Of a DNA stretch of 64,000 nucleotides, positions 14,866 to 23,977 are shown one piece after another. The notes beneath the pieces were generated by a model. The model had not been told where the DNA came from and did not search any database. It worked only from the letters and a program-made list of their open reading frames with translations. The stretch covers positions 1-64,000 of the forward strand of contig CAXXIF010000003.1 of assembly GCA_963677375.2 (NCBI GenBank), in the 5' to 3' direction. A program made the position numbers and the translations under genes. The number at the start of each line of letters is the position of its first letter. Within the stretch, counting starts at the first letter, position 1. This DNA is from Pseudaeromonas sp963677375 (lineage in GTDB: Bacteria; Pseudomonadota; Gammaproteobacteria; Enterobacterales; Aeromonadaceae).

Positions 14866-16275
14866 ATGAAAAAGACCAAAATCGTCTGCACTATCGGTCC
14901 TAAGACCGAATCCAAGGAAATGCTGACCAAGATGCTGGATGCCGGCATGAACGTCATGCGTCTGAACTTCTCCCACGGCGATTACCAGGAACATGGCAAT
15001 CGCATCAAGAACGTGCGTGAAGTGTGTGCAGAATCTGGCAAGCAATGCGCCATCCTGCTGGACACCAAGGGCCCGGAAATCCGTACCATCAAGCTCGAAG
15101 GCGGCAATGACGTGGATCTGGTTGCCGGTCAAGTCTTCACCTTCACCACTGACAAGAGTGTTGTGGGTAACAAGGATCGCGTTGCTGTGACCTACCCAGG
15201 TCTGGCTGCTGACCTGAAGCCGGGCAACATCGTTCTGGTTGACGATGGTCTGATCGGTCTGGAAGTAACTTCTGTGACTGCAACTGAAGTCATCTGTAAG
15301 GTGCTGAACAACGGCGCGCTGGGCGAAAACAAGGGCGTTAACCTGCCCAACGTCAAGACCTCCCTGCCGGCTCTGGCCGAAAAGGACAAGGCTGACCTGA
15401 TCTTCGGTTGTGAGCAAGGCGTTGACTTCGTTGCTGCCTCCTTCATCCGTAAGAAGGAAGACGTGATCTCCATGCGTGAGCACCTGAACGCTCACGGCGG
15501 CCAAGCCATCCAGATCATCTCCAAGATCGAAAACCAAGAAGGCCTGGACAACTTCGACGAAATCCTCGAAGTGTCTGACGGTATCATGGTTGCTCGTGGT
15601 GACCTGGGCGTTGAAATCCCGGTTGAAGAAGTTATCTTCGCCCAGAAGATGATGATCGAGAAGTGTAACAAGGCTCGTAAGGTTGTTATCACTGCCACCC
15701 AGATGCTGGATTCCATGATCAAGAACCCGCGTCCGACTCGTGCCGAAGCCGGTGACGTCGCCAACGCCGTTCTGGATGGTACCGATGCAGTCATGCTGTC
15801 TGGTGAGTCCGCCAAGGGTAAGTATCCGCTGGAAGCCGTTTCCATCATGGCGACCATCTGTAACCGTACCGATGGCGTTATGTCTTCCCGTCTGGACGTC
15901 GTCGAAGCCACCAAGCGCAGCATCACCGAAGCCGTCTGTAAGGGTGCTGTTGAAACCACCGAGAAGCTGGACGCTCCGCTGATCGTGGTGGCCACCGAAG
16001 GCGGCAAGTCTGCCAAGGCCATTCGCAAGTACTTCCCGAAGGCTTTCATCCTGGCTCTGACCACCAACGCCAAGACTGCCCAACAGCTGATGCTGTCCAA
16101 GGGTGTGGTTCCGGTTGTGGTTGACAAGATCGCCTCTACCGATGACTTCTACCACCTGGGTAAGGAACTGGCTCTGAAGTCAGGTCTGGCTGCCAAGGGT
16201 GATACCGTGGTCATGGTTTCTGGTGCTCTGGTACCGAGCGGCACCACCAACACCGCCTCCGTACACGTACTGTAA
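14866..16275 (+). CDS. pykF: Pyruvate kinase I (PykF type)
   Basis: 469 residues, collinear and highly similar to E. coli PykF (470): it begins MKKTKIVCTIGPKTESKEML, contains the active-site MLDTKGPEIR-like segment, the pyruvate kinase signature ISKIENQEGL and MVARGDLGVEIP, and ends SGALVPSGTTNTASVHVL. It converts phosphoenolpyruvate and ADP to pyruvate and ATP and is allosterically activated by fructose-1,6-bisphosphate in this subfamily. GGAG precedes the ATG by 10 bp. Codon use is strongly biased (mostly CTG, CGT, AAG, GGT), indicating high expression. It lies between the two nif units but is itself housekeeping. Confidence 0.97.
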   Translation: MKKTKIVCTIGPKTESKEMLTKMLDAGMNVMRLNFSHGDYQEHGNRIKNVREVCAESGKQCAILLDTKGPEIRTIKLEGGNDVDLVAGQVFTFTTDKSVVGNKDRVAVTYPGLAADLKPGNIVLVDDGLIGLEVTSVTATEVICKVLNNGALGENKGVNLPNVKTSLPALAEKDKADLIFGCEQGVDFVAASFIRKKEDVISMREHLNAHGGQAIQIISKIENQEGLDNFDEILEVSDGIMVARGDLGVEIPVEEVIFAQKMMIEKCNKARKVVITATQMLDSMIKNPRPTRAEAGDVANAVLDGTDAVMLSGESAKGKYPLEAVSIMATICNRTDGVMSSRLDVVEATKRSITEAVCKGAVETTEKLDAPLIVVATEGGKSAKAIRKYFPKAFILALTTNAKTAQQLMLSKGVVPVVVDKIASTDDFYHLGKELALKSGLAAKGDTVVMVSGALVPSGTTNTASVHVL

Positions 16276-16311
16276 GCCAACCCGCGAGTCTCTGGCTCGC
16301 TCGGGTGACCA

Positions 16312-16342
16312 AGAAGACGGCTCTTTTGAGCCGTCTTTTTTA
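16312..16342 (+). terminator. Terminator of pykF
   Basis: A 10-bp stem AAGACGGCTC/GAGCCGTCTT (16314-16323, 16328-16337) with a TTTT loop, followed by TTTT. Confidence 0.9.
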
Positions 16343-16436
16343 TGCGCGTCGCCAACATCTGGTGCTAAAATGCCGCCCAATCGTGAGATGGCTCCTACTT
16401 GGAAGCCTCTCTTGGTGTTAACCCACTGGATGAACC

Positions 16437-19400
16437 ATGCAAAACCGACACAGACCCCTGCCTTCTGTAACCGCAAGCTTCGCCACCGGTATATTGTTAC
16501 TGACCACATTCCTGCTTCCGAGTCTCTGCGCGGCCGCCATCAGCAACTTACCCGATCTCCCCAGCCGCAGCACGGTGGAAACCCAGCTGACGACCTTGAG
16601 TAAGCGCCAGACCCTGACCGTCAACGAGAAGCAGCAACAGCAGGATCTGGAAAAAACCCTCACCCTGCTCGATTCAGTCGCTAAAGAAAACGAAAAGTCT
16701 CAAGAGCAAAAAAAGCTCCTGGCCGCCGCACCGCAAAAGCTGCAGCAATACAACAGCCAGCTAGAGAATATGAAGGCGGTCCCTGATGACGGAAAGATCG
16801 CAAAACAGTTAGATGGCTTAGGTCTGAGCCAGTTAGAACGACGCATGGTCGAGGCCATGAATGACCTGCAGCAAGCGCGGGAGGAGCTGGCTACCGCCAG
16901 CAGTCAGTTGACCAATCTGCAGACCCTGCCCGAGCGCGCCCAACTGGCCATGAGTCAGGCGTATCAACGCAGCCAGGACATCCGCAACCAACTCAATCAG
17001 GTTGGCAGCAAAAATGAGGTCAGTAGCAGCCAGCGTCTGGCGCTGAATGCCGAACTCAACCTGCTGGCCCTGCAGCTAGACCAGCAGCAAAAAGATCTGG
17101 ATAACAATACCAAGTTGCAGGATCTGGCCCTCAAGCGCCAAACCCTGGCCAGTACCCAGATTGCCCGTCTGGAGCAAACGGTACAATTGCTGCAAAACAG
17201 CATCAATACCAAACGCATGGACAACACGGAGCAGACGGCTGGCGACATCAATTCCGAGTCTCAAGATCTCAGTAAGCTGGACCCGCTGGTCCAAAAAGAA
17301 CTAAAGACCAACCAGCAATTGAGCCAACGTCTGGTCACGACCACCCAACAGATCAACCAGATGGTACAGGAAAACATCAAGATCAAAACTTGGCTGGACC
17401 GGGTCACCCAGACCGAGCGCAATCTCAACGAACAGATCTCGGTGCTCAAGGGCAGTCTGCTGCTCTCACGCATTCTCTATCAGCAGCGCCAGATGCTGCC
17501 CGACCCCAAGATCACCATGAATCTGGACGAACAGATCGCCGATCTGCGGCTGGCACAATTTGACCTCAACCAACAACGAGACCAACTGTTCCAACGCAAC
17601 CAGTATCTGGATGAATTACTGGCGGGCGCCAGCAAACCAGTGACACAGGAGCAGCGTGATCAGTTGGATGAGCTGCTCGACAGCCGCAAAAACCTGCTGG
17701 ATCAACTCAACACCCAGCTCGGTAGCCAGCTCAATCTGGCCATCAACATCAAACTCAATCAGCAGCAACTGCAGCGGGTCAACCAGTCCCTGCAGTTTAC
17801 CCTGCAACAGCAGATCTTCTGGGTCAGCAGCAACAAGCCGCTGGACTGGGCCTGGCTGGTTGGCCTGCCTGGCGCCATGCTGGCGCAGTTGCAAGCCGCC
17901 AGCATCAACTTCCATGGACAAGAGTGGAGCCAGCGCACCCTGCCCCTGCTGCTGCTGGTCATTCCGATGATCGCATTGGGGATCGCCTTGCGCTGGAAAC
18001 GGCAGTTGCTACGCGACAAGGTCAAACAACTGAGTAAGGATATTGGCCGCCTGAACCGGGACAGCCATCTGCATACCCCCAAGGCCCTGTTGTTTACTGG
18101 TTTAGAAGTGTTACCCGGGGCCTTGCTTGTCATGGCATTGGGCGTTCTATTCCTGTTCAGCGGTCTGAGTGAACCCAAGGTGATCTGGTCGCTCTCGCTG
18201 CGCCTAACGGCTGCCTATATGGCCTTTGCCATGCTGCTGAAGATCCTGCGTCCTGGTGGTATGGCCGAGAGTCACTTTGGCCAATCCCCCACCGAGGTGG
18301 CGCATAAATACCGCTCGCTGAAGTATGTCTGGCGCTCATTGATCCCGCTGATTGTCATTGCGACACTGGGTGAGTTGGACCCCTCCCGGCTGGCGGATGA
18401 TGCCATCGGTCAGGTCATTACTCTGACCATGTTGCTGGTGACTCTGTTTCTGGTCTACCCGTTGTTCCGTAATCATAACCAGCACGGTGAACAGGGCGAC
18501 TGGTTGCACTGGTTCAATGTTGTCGCCCTGACCCTGGCCCCCATTGCCCTGATTGTGCTGACGGTGTTGGGTTATTACTACACGGCGCTGAAATTGACCA
18601 ACCGCTTCATTGATACCTTCTACCTGTTCATGGCCTGGAGCATAGTGCAGCAAACCGCCATTCGCGGTTTGGCAGTCGCCGCACGCCGATTGGCCCATCG
18701 TCGTGCCATCGCCCGGCGCGAACAACTCAAGCAGCAAGAAGACATAGATACCACAGAGCTCATCGAAGACAAGGTGATGACACTGGATGATATCAACCAG
18801 CAATCCCTGCGCCTGACCAAGATAGTGTTGTTCATGGTTTTCGCCGGTTGCTTCTACTGGTTGTGGTCCGATCTGGTAGCCGTTCTCTCTTATCTGGACA
18901 GTATCGCCCTGTGGCATCAAAACATTGGTTCGGCAGGTAATGAAGTGCTGCAGCCCGTCAGTCTGCGGGATGTCTTGATGGCTGGCACCTTCGGCTTGAT
19001 CGCCTGGGTATTGACCAAGAACCTGCCTGGTTTGCTGGAAGTGCTGGTGCTCTCACGGCTGCAATTGGGTCAGGGAGCCAGCTATACCATCACCACCATG
19101 CTCTCTTACTCCATCACCACCATAGGGTTACTGGCTGCCCTCTCCACCCTGGGAATGTCCTGGGACAAGCTGCAGTGGCTGGTCGCGGCATTGTCACTGG
19201 GTATCGGCTTTGGTTTGCAGGAGATCTTCGCCAATTTCGTCTCCGGCCTCATCATATTGTTCGAGCGCCCGGTGCGCATTGGGGATGTGATCACCTTGGG
19301 AGGCTTCTCGGGCTCGGTCAGCAAGATCCGCATTCGCGCCACCACAGTGACCGACTTTGACCGCAAAGAGATCATTGTTCCCAACAAGATGTTCATCACC

Positions 19401-19826
19401 ACCCAGCTCACCAACTGGTCGCTGTCCGACACCACGACCCGCGTCATTCTACGTATCGGGGTGGCCTATGGTTCGGATCTGGACAAGACCAAAGCCCTGC
19501 TGCTGCAAGCCGCGCGGGAAAATAGCCGGGTGATGAAAGATCCTGAGCCCGTGGTCTACTTCCTCACCTTCGGTGCCAGCACCCTGGATCACGAGATGCG
19601 GTTGTATGTGAAGGATCTGGGGGATCGCAACCCGGCGGTTGACGAAATAAACCGCCGCATCGACAAGCTGTTCCGGGAGAATGGTATCGAGATCGCCTTC
19701 AATCAGGTGGATGTGTACGTAAAAAACATGGCCACGGATCAGGAGCTCAAATTAGGTTCCGAGCCGGCGGTGATTGCTGCTGCCGCCGCAGCCGGTAAGC
19801 CCGCCGACCCAGCACCAGCTGTCTGA
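16437..19826 (+). CDS. MscK/MscM-type large mechanosensitive channel
   Basis: 1129 residues, the size of E. coli MscK (1120) and MscM/YjeP (1107). The signal peptide (about 1-33) is followed by a periplasmic coiled-coil region of some 430 residues that is very rich in Q, L, N and E. Next come about ten membrane segments (480-960) and the MscS core with pore helix GIGFGLQEIFANFVSGLII, the beta domain RPVRIGDVITLGGFSGSV, and VAYGSDLDKTKALLLQAA near the end. Such channels open under osmotic downshock. The sequence does not let me separate MscK from MscM, so no symbol is given. It is placed between pykF and nifA in a separate unit, closed by a strong terminator. Confidence 0.9.
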   Translation: MQNRHRPLPSVTASFATGILLLTTFLLPSLCAAAISNLPDLPSRSTVETQLTTLSKRQTLTVNEKQQQQDLEKTLTLLDSVAKENEKSQEQKKLLAAAPQKLQQYNSQLENMKAVPDDGKIAKQLDGLGLSQLERRMVEAMNDLQQAREELATASSQLTNLQTLPERAQLAMSQAYQRSQDIRNQLNQVGSKNEVSSSQRLALNAELNLLALQLDQQQKDLDNNTKLQDLALKRQTLASTQIARLEQTVQLLQNSINTKRMDNTEQTAGDINSESQDLSKLDPLVQKELKTNQQLSQRLVTTTQQINQMVQENIKIKTWLDRVTQTERNLNEQISVLKGSLLLSRILYQQRQMLPDPKITMNLDEQIADLRLAQFDLNQQRDQLFQRNQYLDELLAGASKPVTQEQRDQLDELLDSRKNLLDQLNTQLGSQLNLAINIKLNQQQLQRVNQSLQFTLQQQIFWVSSNKPLDWAWLVGLPGAMLAQLQAASINFHGQEWSQRTLPLLLLVIPMIALGIALRWKRQLLRDKVKQLSKDIGRLNRDSHLHTPKALLFTGLEVLPGALLVMALGVLFLFSGLSEPKVIWSLSLRLTAAYMAFAMLLKILRPGGMAESHFGQSPTEVAHKYRSLKYVWRSLIPLIVIATLGELDPSRLADDAIGQVITLTMLLVTLFLVYPLFRNHNQHGEQGDWLHWFNVVALTLAPIALIVLTVLGYYYTALKLTNRFIDTFYLFMAWSIVQQTAIRGLAVAARRLAHRRAIARREQLKQQEDIDTTELIEDKVMTLDDINQQSLRLTKIVLFMVFAGCFYWLWSDLVAVLSYLDSIALWHQNIGSAGNEVLQPVSLRDVLMAGTFGLIAWVLTKNLPGLLEVLVLSRLQLGQGASYTITTMLSYSITTIGLLAALSTLGMSWDKLQWLVAALSLGIGFGLQEIFANFVSGLIILFERPVRIGDVITLGGFSGSVSKIRIRATTVTDFDRKEIIVPNKMFITTQLTNWSLSDTTTRVILRIGVAYGSDLDKTKALLLQAARENSRVMKDPEPVVYFLTFGASTLDHEMRLYVKDLGDRNPAVDEINRRIDKLFRENGIEIAFNQVDVYVKNMATDQELKLGSEPAVIAAAAAAGKPADPAPAV

Positions 19827-19858
19827 CTCCCGAAGTCATCCGGTTGAAGAGCCCATAG

Positions 19859-19890
19859 CAAGAGGACGCCAAGCGTCCTCTTTTTTCGAT
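19859..19890 (+). terminator. Terminator of mscK-type gene
   Basis: A 9-bp stem AGAGGACGC/GCGTCCTCT (19861-19869, 19873-19881) with a CAA loop and six Ts. Confidence 0.88.
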
Positions 19891-19942
19891 CCATGTCCAT
19901 GGTTCGAGGCAGAATATCATTCTGCTCTCCCTCGGCGGGTGG

Positions 19943-21511
19943 TTAAATACGCCGCATATTGATATTCATGATTTGGATACGATAGGCAATCTGCCGCGGG
20001 GTCATCCCCAACATCCGCGCAGCTTTGGCCTGAACCCAGCCACACTTCTCCAGGGCAGAGATCAGACGCTGACGCTCATCCAGATCGGACTCTTCCCCTT
20101 CCGCCAATATGGGGTGTGAACTCGGCGGAAGCCCCGGCATCTGGTGGTCCTGATTGTTAAACAGGATCACATCCCGATCGATAAGCCCGGTTTCCGACAT
20201 GATGGCAGCACGTTCCAGGCAGTTTTCCAGTTCACGAACGTTGCCCGGCCAGCTATGCCCCACCAGCATACGCACGGCACCATCACTGATTTTCAGCTCC
20301 CGGCCCTGCTTCTGGGAAAGCTTTTGCAACAGGAAACGAGCCAAATCCGGAATATCTTCCAATCGTTCACGCAAGGCGGGTAACTGGATCGGCATGACAT
20401 TCAGCCGGTAGTAGAGATCCTCGCGGAAGCTGCCCTTGCGCACCTCATCTTCCAGATTGCGGTTGGTTGCCGCCACAATGCGGACATCCACCGAGATAGT
20501 CTCGCTGCCCCCAACCCGCTCCATCTCCCCTTCTTGCAAGATCCGCAACAGCTTGGCCTGAAAGGAGGCACTCACCTCACCGATTTCATCCAGAAACAGG
20601 GTGCCACCATCGGCCAGCTCAAAGCGCCCCTTACGCAACTTCACGGCACCGGTGAAGGCCCCCTTTTCGTGACCGAACAGTTCGCTCTCCAGCAGTGAGT
20701 CCGGCAAGGCCGCACAGTTGAGTTTGACGAAGGGGCCGCTGGCCCGCGGTGAATTGTAGTGGATCGCGTTGGCGATGAGCTCCTTACCGGTCCCGCTCTC
20801 GCCGCGAACCAGCACCGTCGTATCCCACTTGGCAACCTGACGAATGGAGTCGAAAATCTGTCGCATGGAGGGGGTCTGCCCCACCATGTTGTCGAACCCA
20901 TACTGATGCCGCACCTTGCGGCGCAGGCTGTCACGTTCGCTCCGCAGCGCTTCACTCTCACGATGGGCTTGGCCGACCAGTCGCACCGTCTGGGCGATGA
21001 GGTTGGCCAGCATTTCCATGAAGCGGGTCCGCGCCGGCAAACTCTCTTCATCCGGGCTCAGGGGTTGGGCGGCCAGTACACCAATCGGCGTACTGTCCAC
21101 TCCGGGAATGGGCACACAAATAAATGGCAAGCCATATTCAAAGACGTTCAGGCGATCCAAAAAACGCGGGTCATCGGCCACCTTAGGGATCACCAGCGAA
21201 TGGCCCTGATGCATGACGGTACCGAGTATCCCCTCACCCATCCGGTAACGGACGCTCTTCACATCCTTGATGACTTCAGCATCGACCCCGTGCATGGCCT
21301 GAATAAACAGCGCGCTCCGATTGTGATCGAACAGGGAAACCAGCCCGTGCTGCATCTGAGCCTGCTCATGCAGACTCTGCAACATAGCCGCCAGCGTCTG
21401 TTCCAGATCCAGTGAGCGACTCAGGACCACACTGATCTGATGCAGGGCATTGAGTTGCTGCTGCATACTCAAACCGCGAATCGATGTGGTAGTGGAAGGG
21501 TGAGCGCTCAT
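19943..21511 (-). CDS. nifA: Nif-specific transcriptional activator NifA
   Basis: 522 residues from the ATG at 21511, which overlaps the nifL stop as ATGA and has a perfect AGGAGGT. N-terminal GAF domain (about 20-180). The AAA+ sigma-54 interaction domain (about 208-445) has Walker A GESGTGKE (237-244), the sigma-54 contact loop GAFTGA (284-289) and Walker B GGTLFLDEIGE (302-312). The C-terminal Fis-type HTH is in KAARMLGMTPRQIAYRIQ. The linker between AAA+ and HTH lacks the cysteine cluster of oxygen-sensitive NifA, which fits control by NifL as in Azotobacter and Klebsiella. It activates nif promoters through TGT-N10-ACA sites; three sigma-54-type promoters in this window are candidate targets. 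Confidence 0.97.
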   Translation of the reverse strand: MSAHPSTTTSIRGLSMQQQLNALHQISVVLSRSLDLEQTLAAMLQSLHEQAQMQHGLVSLFDHNRSALFIQAMHGVDAEVIKDVKSVRYRMGEGILGTVMHQGHSLVIPKVADDPRFLDRLNVFEYGLPFICVPIPGVDSTPIGVLAAQPLSPDEESLPARTRFMEMLANLIAQTVRLVGQAHRESEALRSERDSLRRKVRHQYGFDNMVGQTPSMRQIFDSIRQVAKWDTTVLVRGESGTGKELIANAIHYNSPRASGPFVKLNCAALPDSLLESELFGHEKGAFTGAVKLRKGRFELADGGTLFLDEIGEVSASFQAKLLRILQEGEMERVGGSETISVDVRIVAATNRNLEDEVRKGSFREDLYYRLNVMPIQLPALRERLEDIPDLARFLLQKLSQKQGRELKISDGAVRMLVGHSWPGNVRELENCLERAAIMSETGLIDRDVILFNNQDHQMPGLPPSSHPILAEGEESDLDERQRLISALEKCGWVQAKAARMLGMTPRQIAYRIQIMNINMRRI

Positions 21512-23037
21512 GATGACCTCCTGTCGTTGAGCAATAAGGGGAGTTCCAGCAGCACCAGGCACCCACCCAGTTCACTCGCCGTAACCGAAAGCACGCCACT
21601 GTGATCGTTGACTATGCCCTGAACCAGAGACAGGGCAATCCCGGTCCCGCTTTCATCTTGAACCAGACAATTAAATGGCAACACACGACCGAGCTGGATC
21701 TCCTCGGGCAGGGCTCCGTTATCTTCCAGCTGCAGTTGCACGTTCTGTTCCGCCGGACGCAGGCTGAGGCGTATGACGCCTTCCAGCCCTGAGGTACGCT
21801 GCCGCGCCAGCGTCATTAATTGTTGCACCGCCATCATCAACCGCAGTCGCTGCCCCTCGACAAAGAGCGGTCGTGCTGGCAACTCAACCTGACAGGACAA
21901 CTCGTCGTAGGGGGAGCCCAGGGTCAACGCCTGCAGATCCGCCAGCATCAGCCCCAGCTCGAAACAACTGACTGGCTCACGGGATTGGCTAGGCCTGGCA
22001 TTCTGCAGCCACTGCCGGGCCCGCTCACCTTCAGTCAGTGCCGCCGTGATAGCCCTATGCCCCCCCCCATCCGGCTCCAGACGTTGAGCAGCCTGCAGCA
22101 GATTGAGAGGCCCCAGCAGTTGCAACGAGGCAGCATCCAGTGCTTCATGAATAGTCGATATCAGCCGTTGCTCTTCCAACTGCAGACGCAACTGCTCCAA
22201 CCGATCCAGCTCCTGCTGCTGGTGGCGCTCAGTTTGATCCTGGATCAGCAGCAAGGTATAGGGACGCTTACCTTGACCAAAATAGTGAGCCGCTTCTTCG
22301 TTGAGGCTCTCCATGGGTTGTCGAGTGCGGCTGAACCACCGCACCTGACCCCGGATCGTCAATGCCACTAAGGGCGGCGCGCTCGATTCCTGCGCCTCGG
22401 CCTCCTCCAATACAGTCAGCGGCTCCACACCTTGCAAATCACTGCGCAGGGTTTTGTAAGCCAGGTTATCCAGCAAGATATGGTGCTGATCATCCAGCAC
22501 GGCCACCGCCGTAGGAGCCGCATTGAGCACAGCCTCCAGCAGCGCTTTCTGGTTCTTTAGCCGCTGCTCGAGGGCATAGTGCTCGCTGATATCCCGGTGC
22601 ATTCCCAGGTAGTACGACGTCTGACGCCGCTCATCGAGTACCGGGGTGACGGTCACCTCCGCCAAATAGAGTGAACCATCCTTCCGACGATTGATGAGGC
22701 GGCCACTCCAGTGACGCTTGTCACTCAAGGCACTCCACATCGCCTGATAGCGGCTCTTGGGGGTCTGCTGACTGGCCAGCAAGTTATGATTGCTGCCCTT
22801 GAGCTCGCTCTGGCTGTAGCCGGTCAGGGTCGAGAAAGCCTGATTGCTGTAAATGATGTGTGCTTCCAAATCAGTCACCGAGATGGCAATCGGTGATTGC
22901 TCGATGACTTGTAAGAACAGGGCCGGGGGTAACTGGCTCAACACCCCCTGCAGATGTTGAGTTTCTAACGACAGCTCTGGTCGGCCCACAGCACCCTCCT
23001 CGGTCACATGAATAGAGGGAAATGACATCCAATTCAT
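21508..23037 (-). CDS. nifL: NifL, redox/nitrogen-sensing antagonist of NifA
   Basis: 509 residues from the ATG at 23037 (MNWMSFPSIHVTEE), chosen for GGAGGAG just upstream; the reading frame continues further but without a ribosome site. First PAS domain about 35-155 (QSPIAISVTDLEAHIIYSNQ; in Azotobacter it binds FAD and senses redox state), second PAS about 165-285, a helical H region without an obvious phospho-histidine role, and a C-terminal GHKL-type nucleotide domain with N-box-like and GTGIALSLVQGIV motifs. It inhibits NifA under oxygen or fixed nitrogen, with GlnK input in relatives. Coupled to nifA by the ATGA overlap, ensuring stoichiometry. Preceded by a sigma-54-like promoter. Confidence 0.95.
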   Translation of the reverse strand: MNWMSFPSIHVTEEGAVGRPELSLETQHLQGVLSQLPPALFLQVIEQSPIAISVTDLEAHIIYSNQAFSTLTGYSQSELKGSNHNLLASQQTPKSRYQAMWSALSDKRHWSGRLINRRKDGSLYLAEVTVTPVLDERRQTSYYLGMHRDISEHYALEQRLKNQKALLEAVLNAAPTAVAVLDDQHHILLDNLAYKTLRSDLQGVEPLTVLEEAEAQESSAPPLVALTIRGQVRWFSRTRQPMESLNEEAAHYFGQGKRPYTLLLIQDQTERHQQQELDRLEQLRLQLEEQRLISTIHEALDAASLQLLGPLNLLQAAQRLEPDGGGHRAITAALTEGERARQWLQNARPSQSREPVSCFELGLMLADLQALTLGSPYDELSCQVELPARPLFVEGQRLRLMMAVQQLMTLARQRTSGLEGVIRLSLRPAEQNVQLQLEDNGALPEEIQLGRVLPFNCLVQDESGTGIALSLVQGIVNDHSGVLSVTASELGGCLVLLELPLLLNDRRSS

Positions 23038-23132
23038 AGGGCTCCTCCCTGATACAGCTGTGTATGCAATGCCACAAATTGTCGGGCTCCGTCGCGGCAA
23101 TGGTGCATCTGCCCCGGTCATGGCTGTCAGGA

Positions 23133-23148
23133 TGCAATTCCTACGCCG
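23133..23148 (-). promoter_or_regulatory. Sigma-54-like promoter of nifLA
   Basis: The minus strand reads CGGCGTAGGAATTGCA, with GG and GC spaced 10 bp and TTGCA at -12. The predicted start is near 23122, about 85 bp before the nifL ATG. The -24 box is imperfect (CGGCGT). Confidence 0.55.
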
Positions 23149-23181
23149 AAATCGACAGGTTTCGAAACCCGTGGGGGTTAC

Positions 23182-23197
23182 TGTCATTTTTGCAACA
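23182..23197. promoter_or_regulatory. NifA upstream activator site shared by nifL and rnfA
   Basis: TGT-N10-ACA (TGTCATTTTTGCAACA). Centred about 67 bp upstream of the predicted nifL start and about 163 bp upstream of the predicted rnfA start, so a single site could serve both divergent units. It is the only such match I find in the intergenic region. Confidence 0.6.
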
Positions 23198-23325
23198 AAA
23201 CCATGCCATTACTGCGGGTATTTGTGACAACTCGGGAGGCCATCCGCGGGGTATCCAACAATTCTCAACCTTTCTGGTGCAAGCGTGGCCCTTGATTGGT
23301 GCGTTTCCCGAATGCGGTGGTGAGC

Positions 23326-23341
23326 TGGCACAGCTTTCGCA
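23326..23341 (+). promoter_or_regulatory. Sigma-54 (-24/-12) promoter of rnf operon
   Basis: TGGCACAGCTTTCGCA has the full -24 consensus TGGCAC and GC at -12 after exactly 10 bp. The predicted start is near 23352, about 35 bp before the rnfA ATG. It is the best sigma-54 match in the window. Confidence 0.75.
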
Positions 23342-23386
23342 GAACAGCCTGCAAGCAACAATTCATCACGCATGAGGCGAACCGAT

Positions 23387-23965
23387 ATGAAGGAGCTGTT
23401 CTTGATGGTGCTGGCCAATGGGCTGGTCAATAACGTGGTGCTGTCGCGCTTTTTGGGACTCTGCTCTTTCATGGGGGTCTCCAACAAGATCGAATCAGCC
23501 ATGGGGATGGCGATGGCCACGACCTTCGTGCTGACGATGTCGACCTGTGTCGGCTGGTTGATTGAGCACCTGATCCTGCAGCCTCTAGGGCTGGAGTATC
23601 TGCGCCTGCTGGCGTTCATCATGGTGATCGCCTCGCTGGTCCAGCTGACCGAGTTGTTCATCGCCAAGCAAAGCCCTGAACTGCATCGCACCCTGGGGAT
23701 CTTCCTGCCCCTCATCACCACCAACTGTGCCGTATTGGGCATAGCCCTGCTGACGGTGCAGGAAAAACTTACGTTTCTGGAAACCCTGATCTACGGCCTG
23801 AGTTCAGCGCTAGGTTACTCGCTCGTAATAGTGCTGTTTGCCGGGATGCGTGAGCGCATGGAGCAGACCAGCCAACCGGCACTGTTTCGCGGTGCGCCCA
23901 TCAGTTTCATCACGGCTGGCATTCTGGCCATGGCCTTCGCCGGCTTTGCCGGTCTGGCCGGTTAA
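23387..23965 (+). CDS. rnfA: Rnf complex integral membrane subunit RnfA
   Basis: 192 residues from 23387 (MKELFLMVLANGLVNNVVLSRFLGLCSFMGVS), chosen over 23372 because GAGG lies 9 bp upstream and the family begins here. Six membrane helices are predicted. The conserved VNN...FLGLCSFMGVSNK near the N-terminus and NCAVLGIALL in the middle carry the cysteines that hold the intramembrane [2Fe-2S] cluster with RnfE. It forms part of the ion-pumping ferredoxin:NAD(H) oxidoreductase. First gene of rnfABCDGEH under the -24/-12 promoter. Confidence 0.95.
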   Translation: MKELFLMVLANGLVNNVVLSRFLGLCSFMGVSNKIESAMGMAMATTFVLTMSTCVGWLIEHLILQPLGLEYLRLLAFIMVIASLVQLTELFIAKQSPELHRTLGIFLPLITTNCAVLGIALLTVQEKLTFLETLIYGLSSALGYSLVIVLFAGMRERMEQTSQPALFRGAPISFITAGILAMAFAGFAGLAG

Positions 23966-23977
23966 GACAAGGAGTCC

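Noticed and set aside
14833..16155. 440-residue minus-strand ORF overlapping pykF
   Set aside because: Antisense shadow of a highly biased gene; no ribosome site and no motifs.
23213..23221. TTGTGACAA near-palindrome between nifL and rnfA as an FNR or CRP site
   Set aside because: Only nine bases and no second half at the right spacing.
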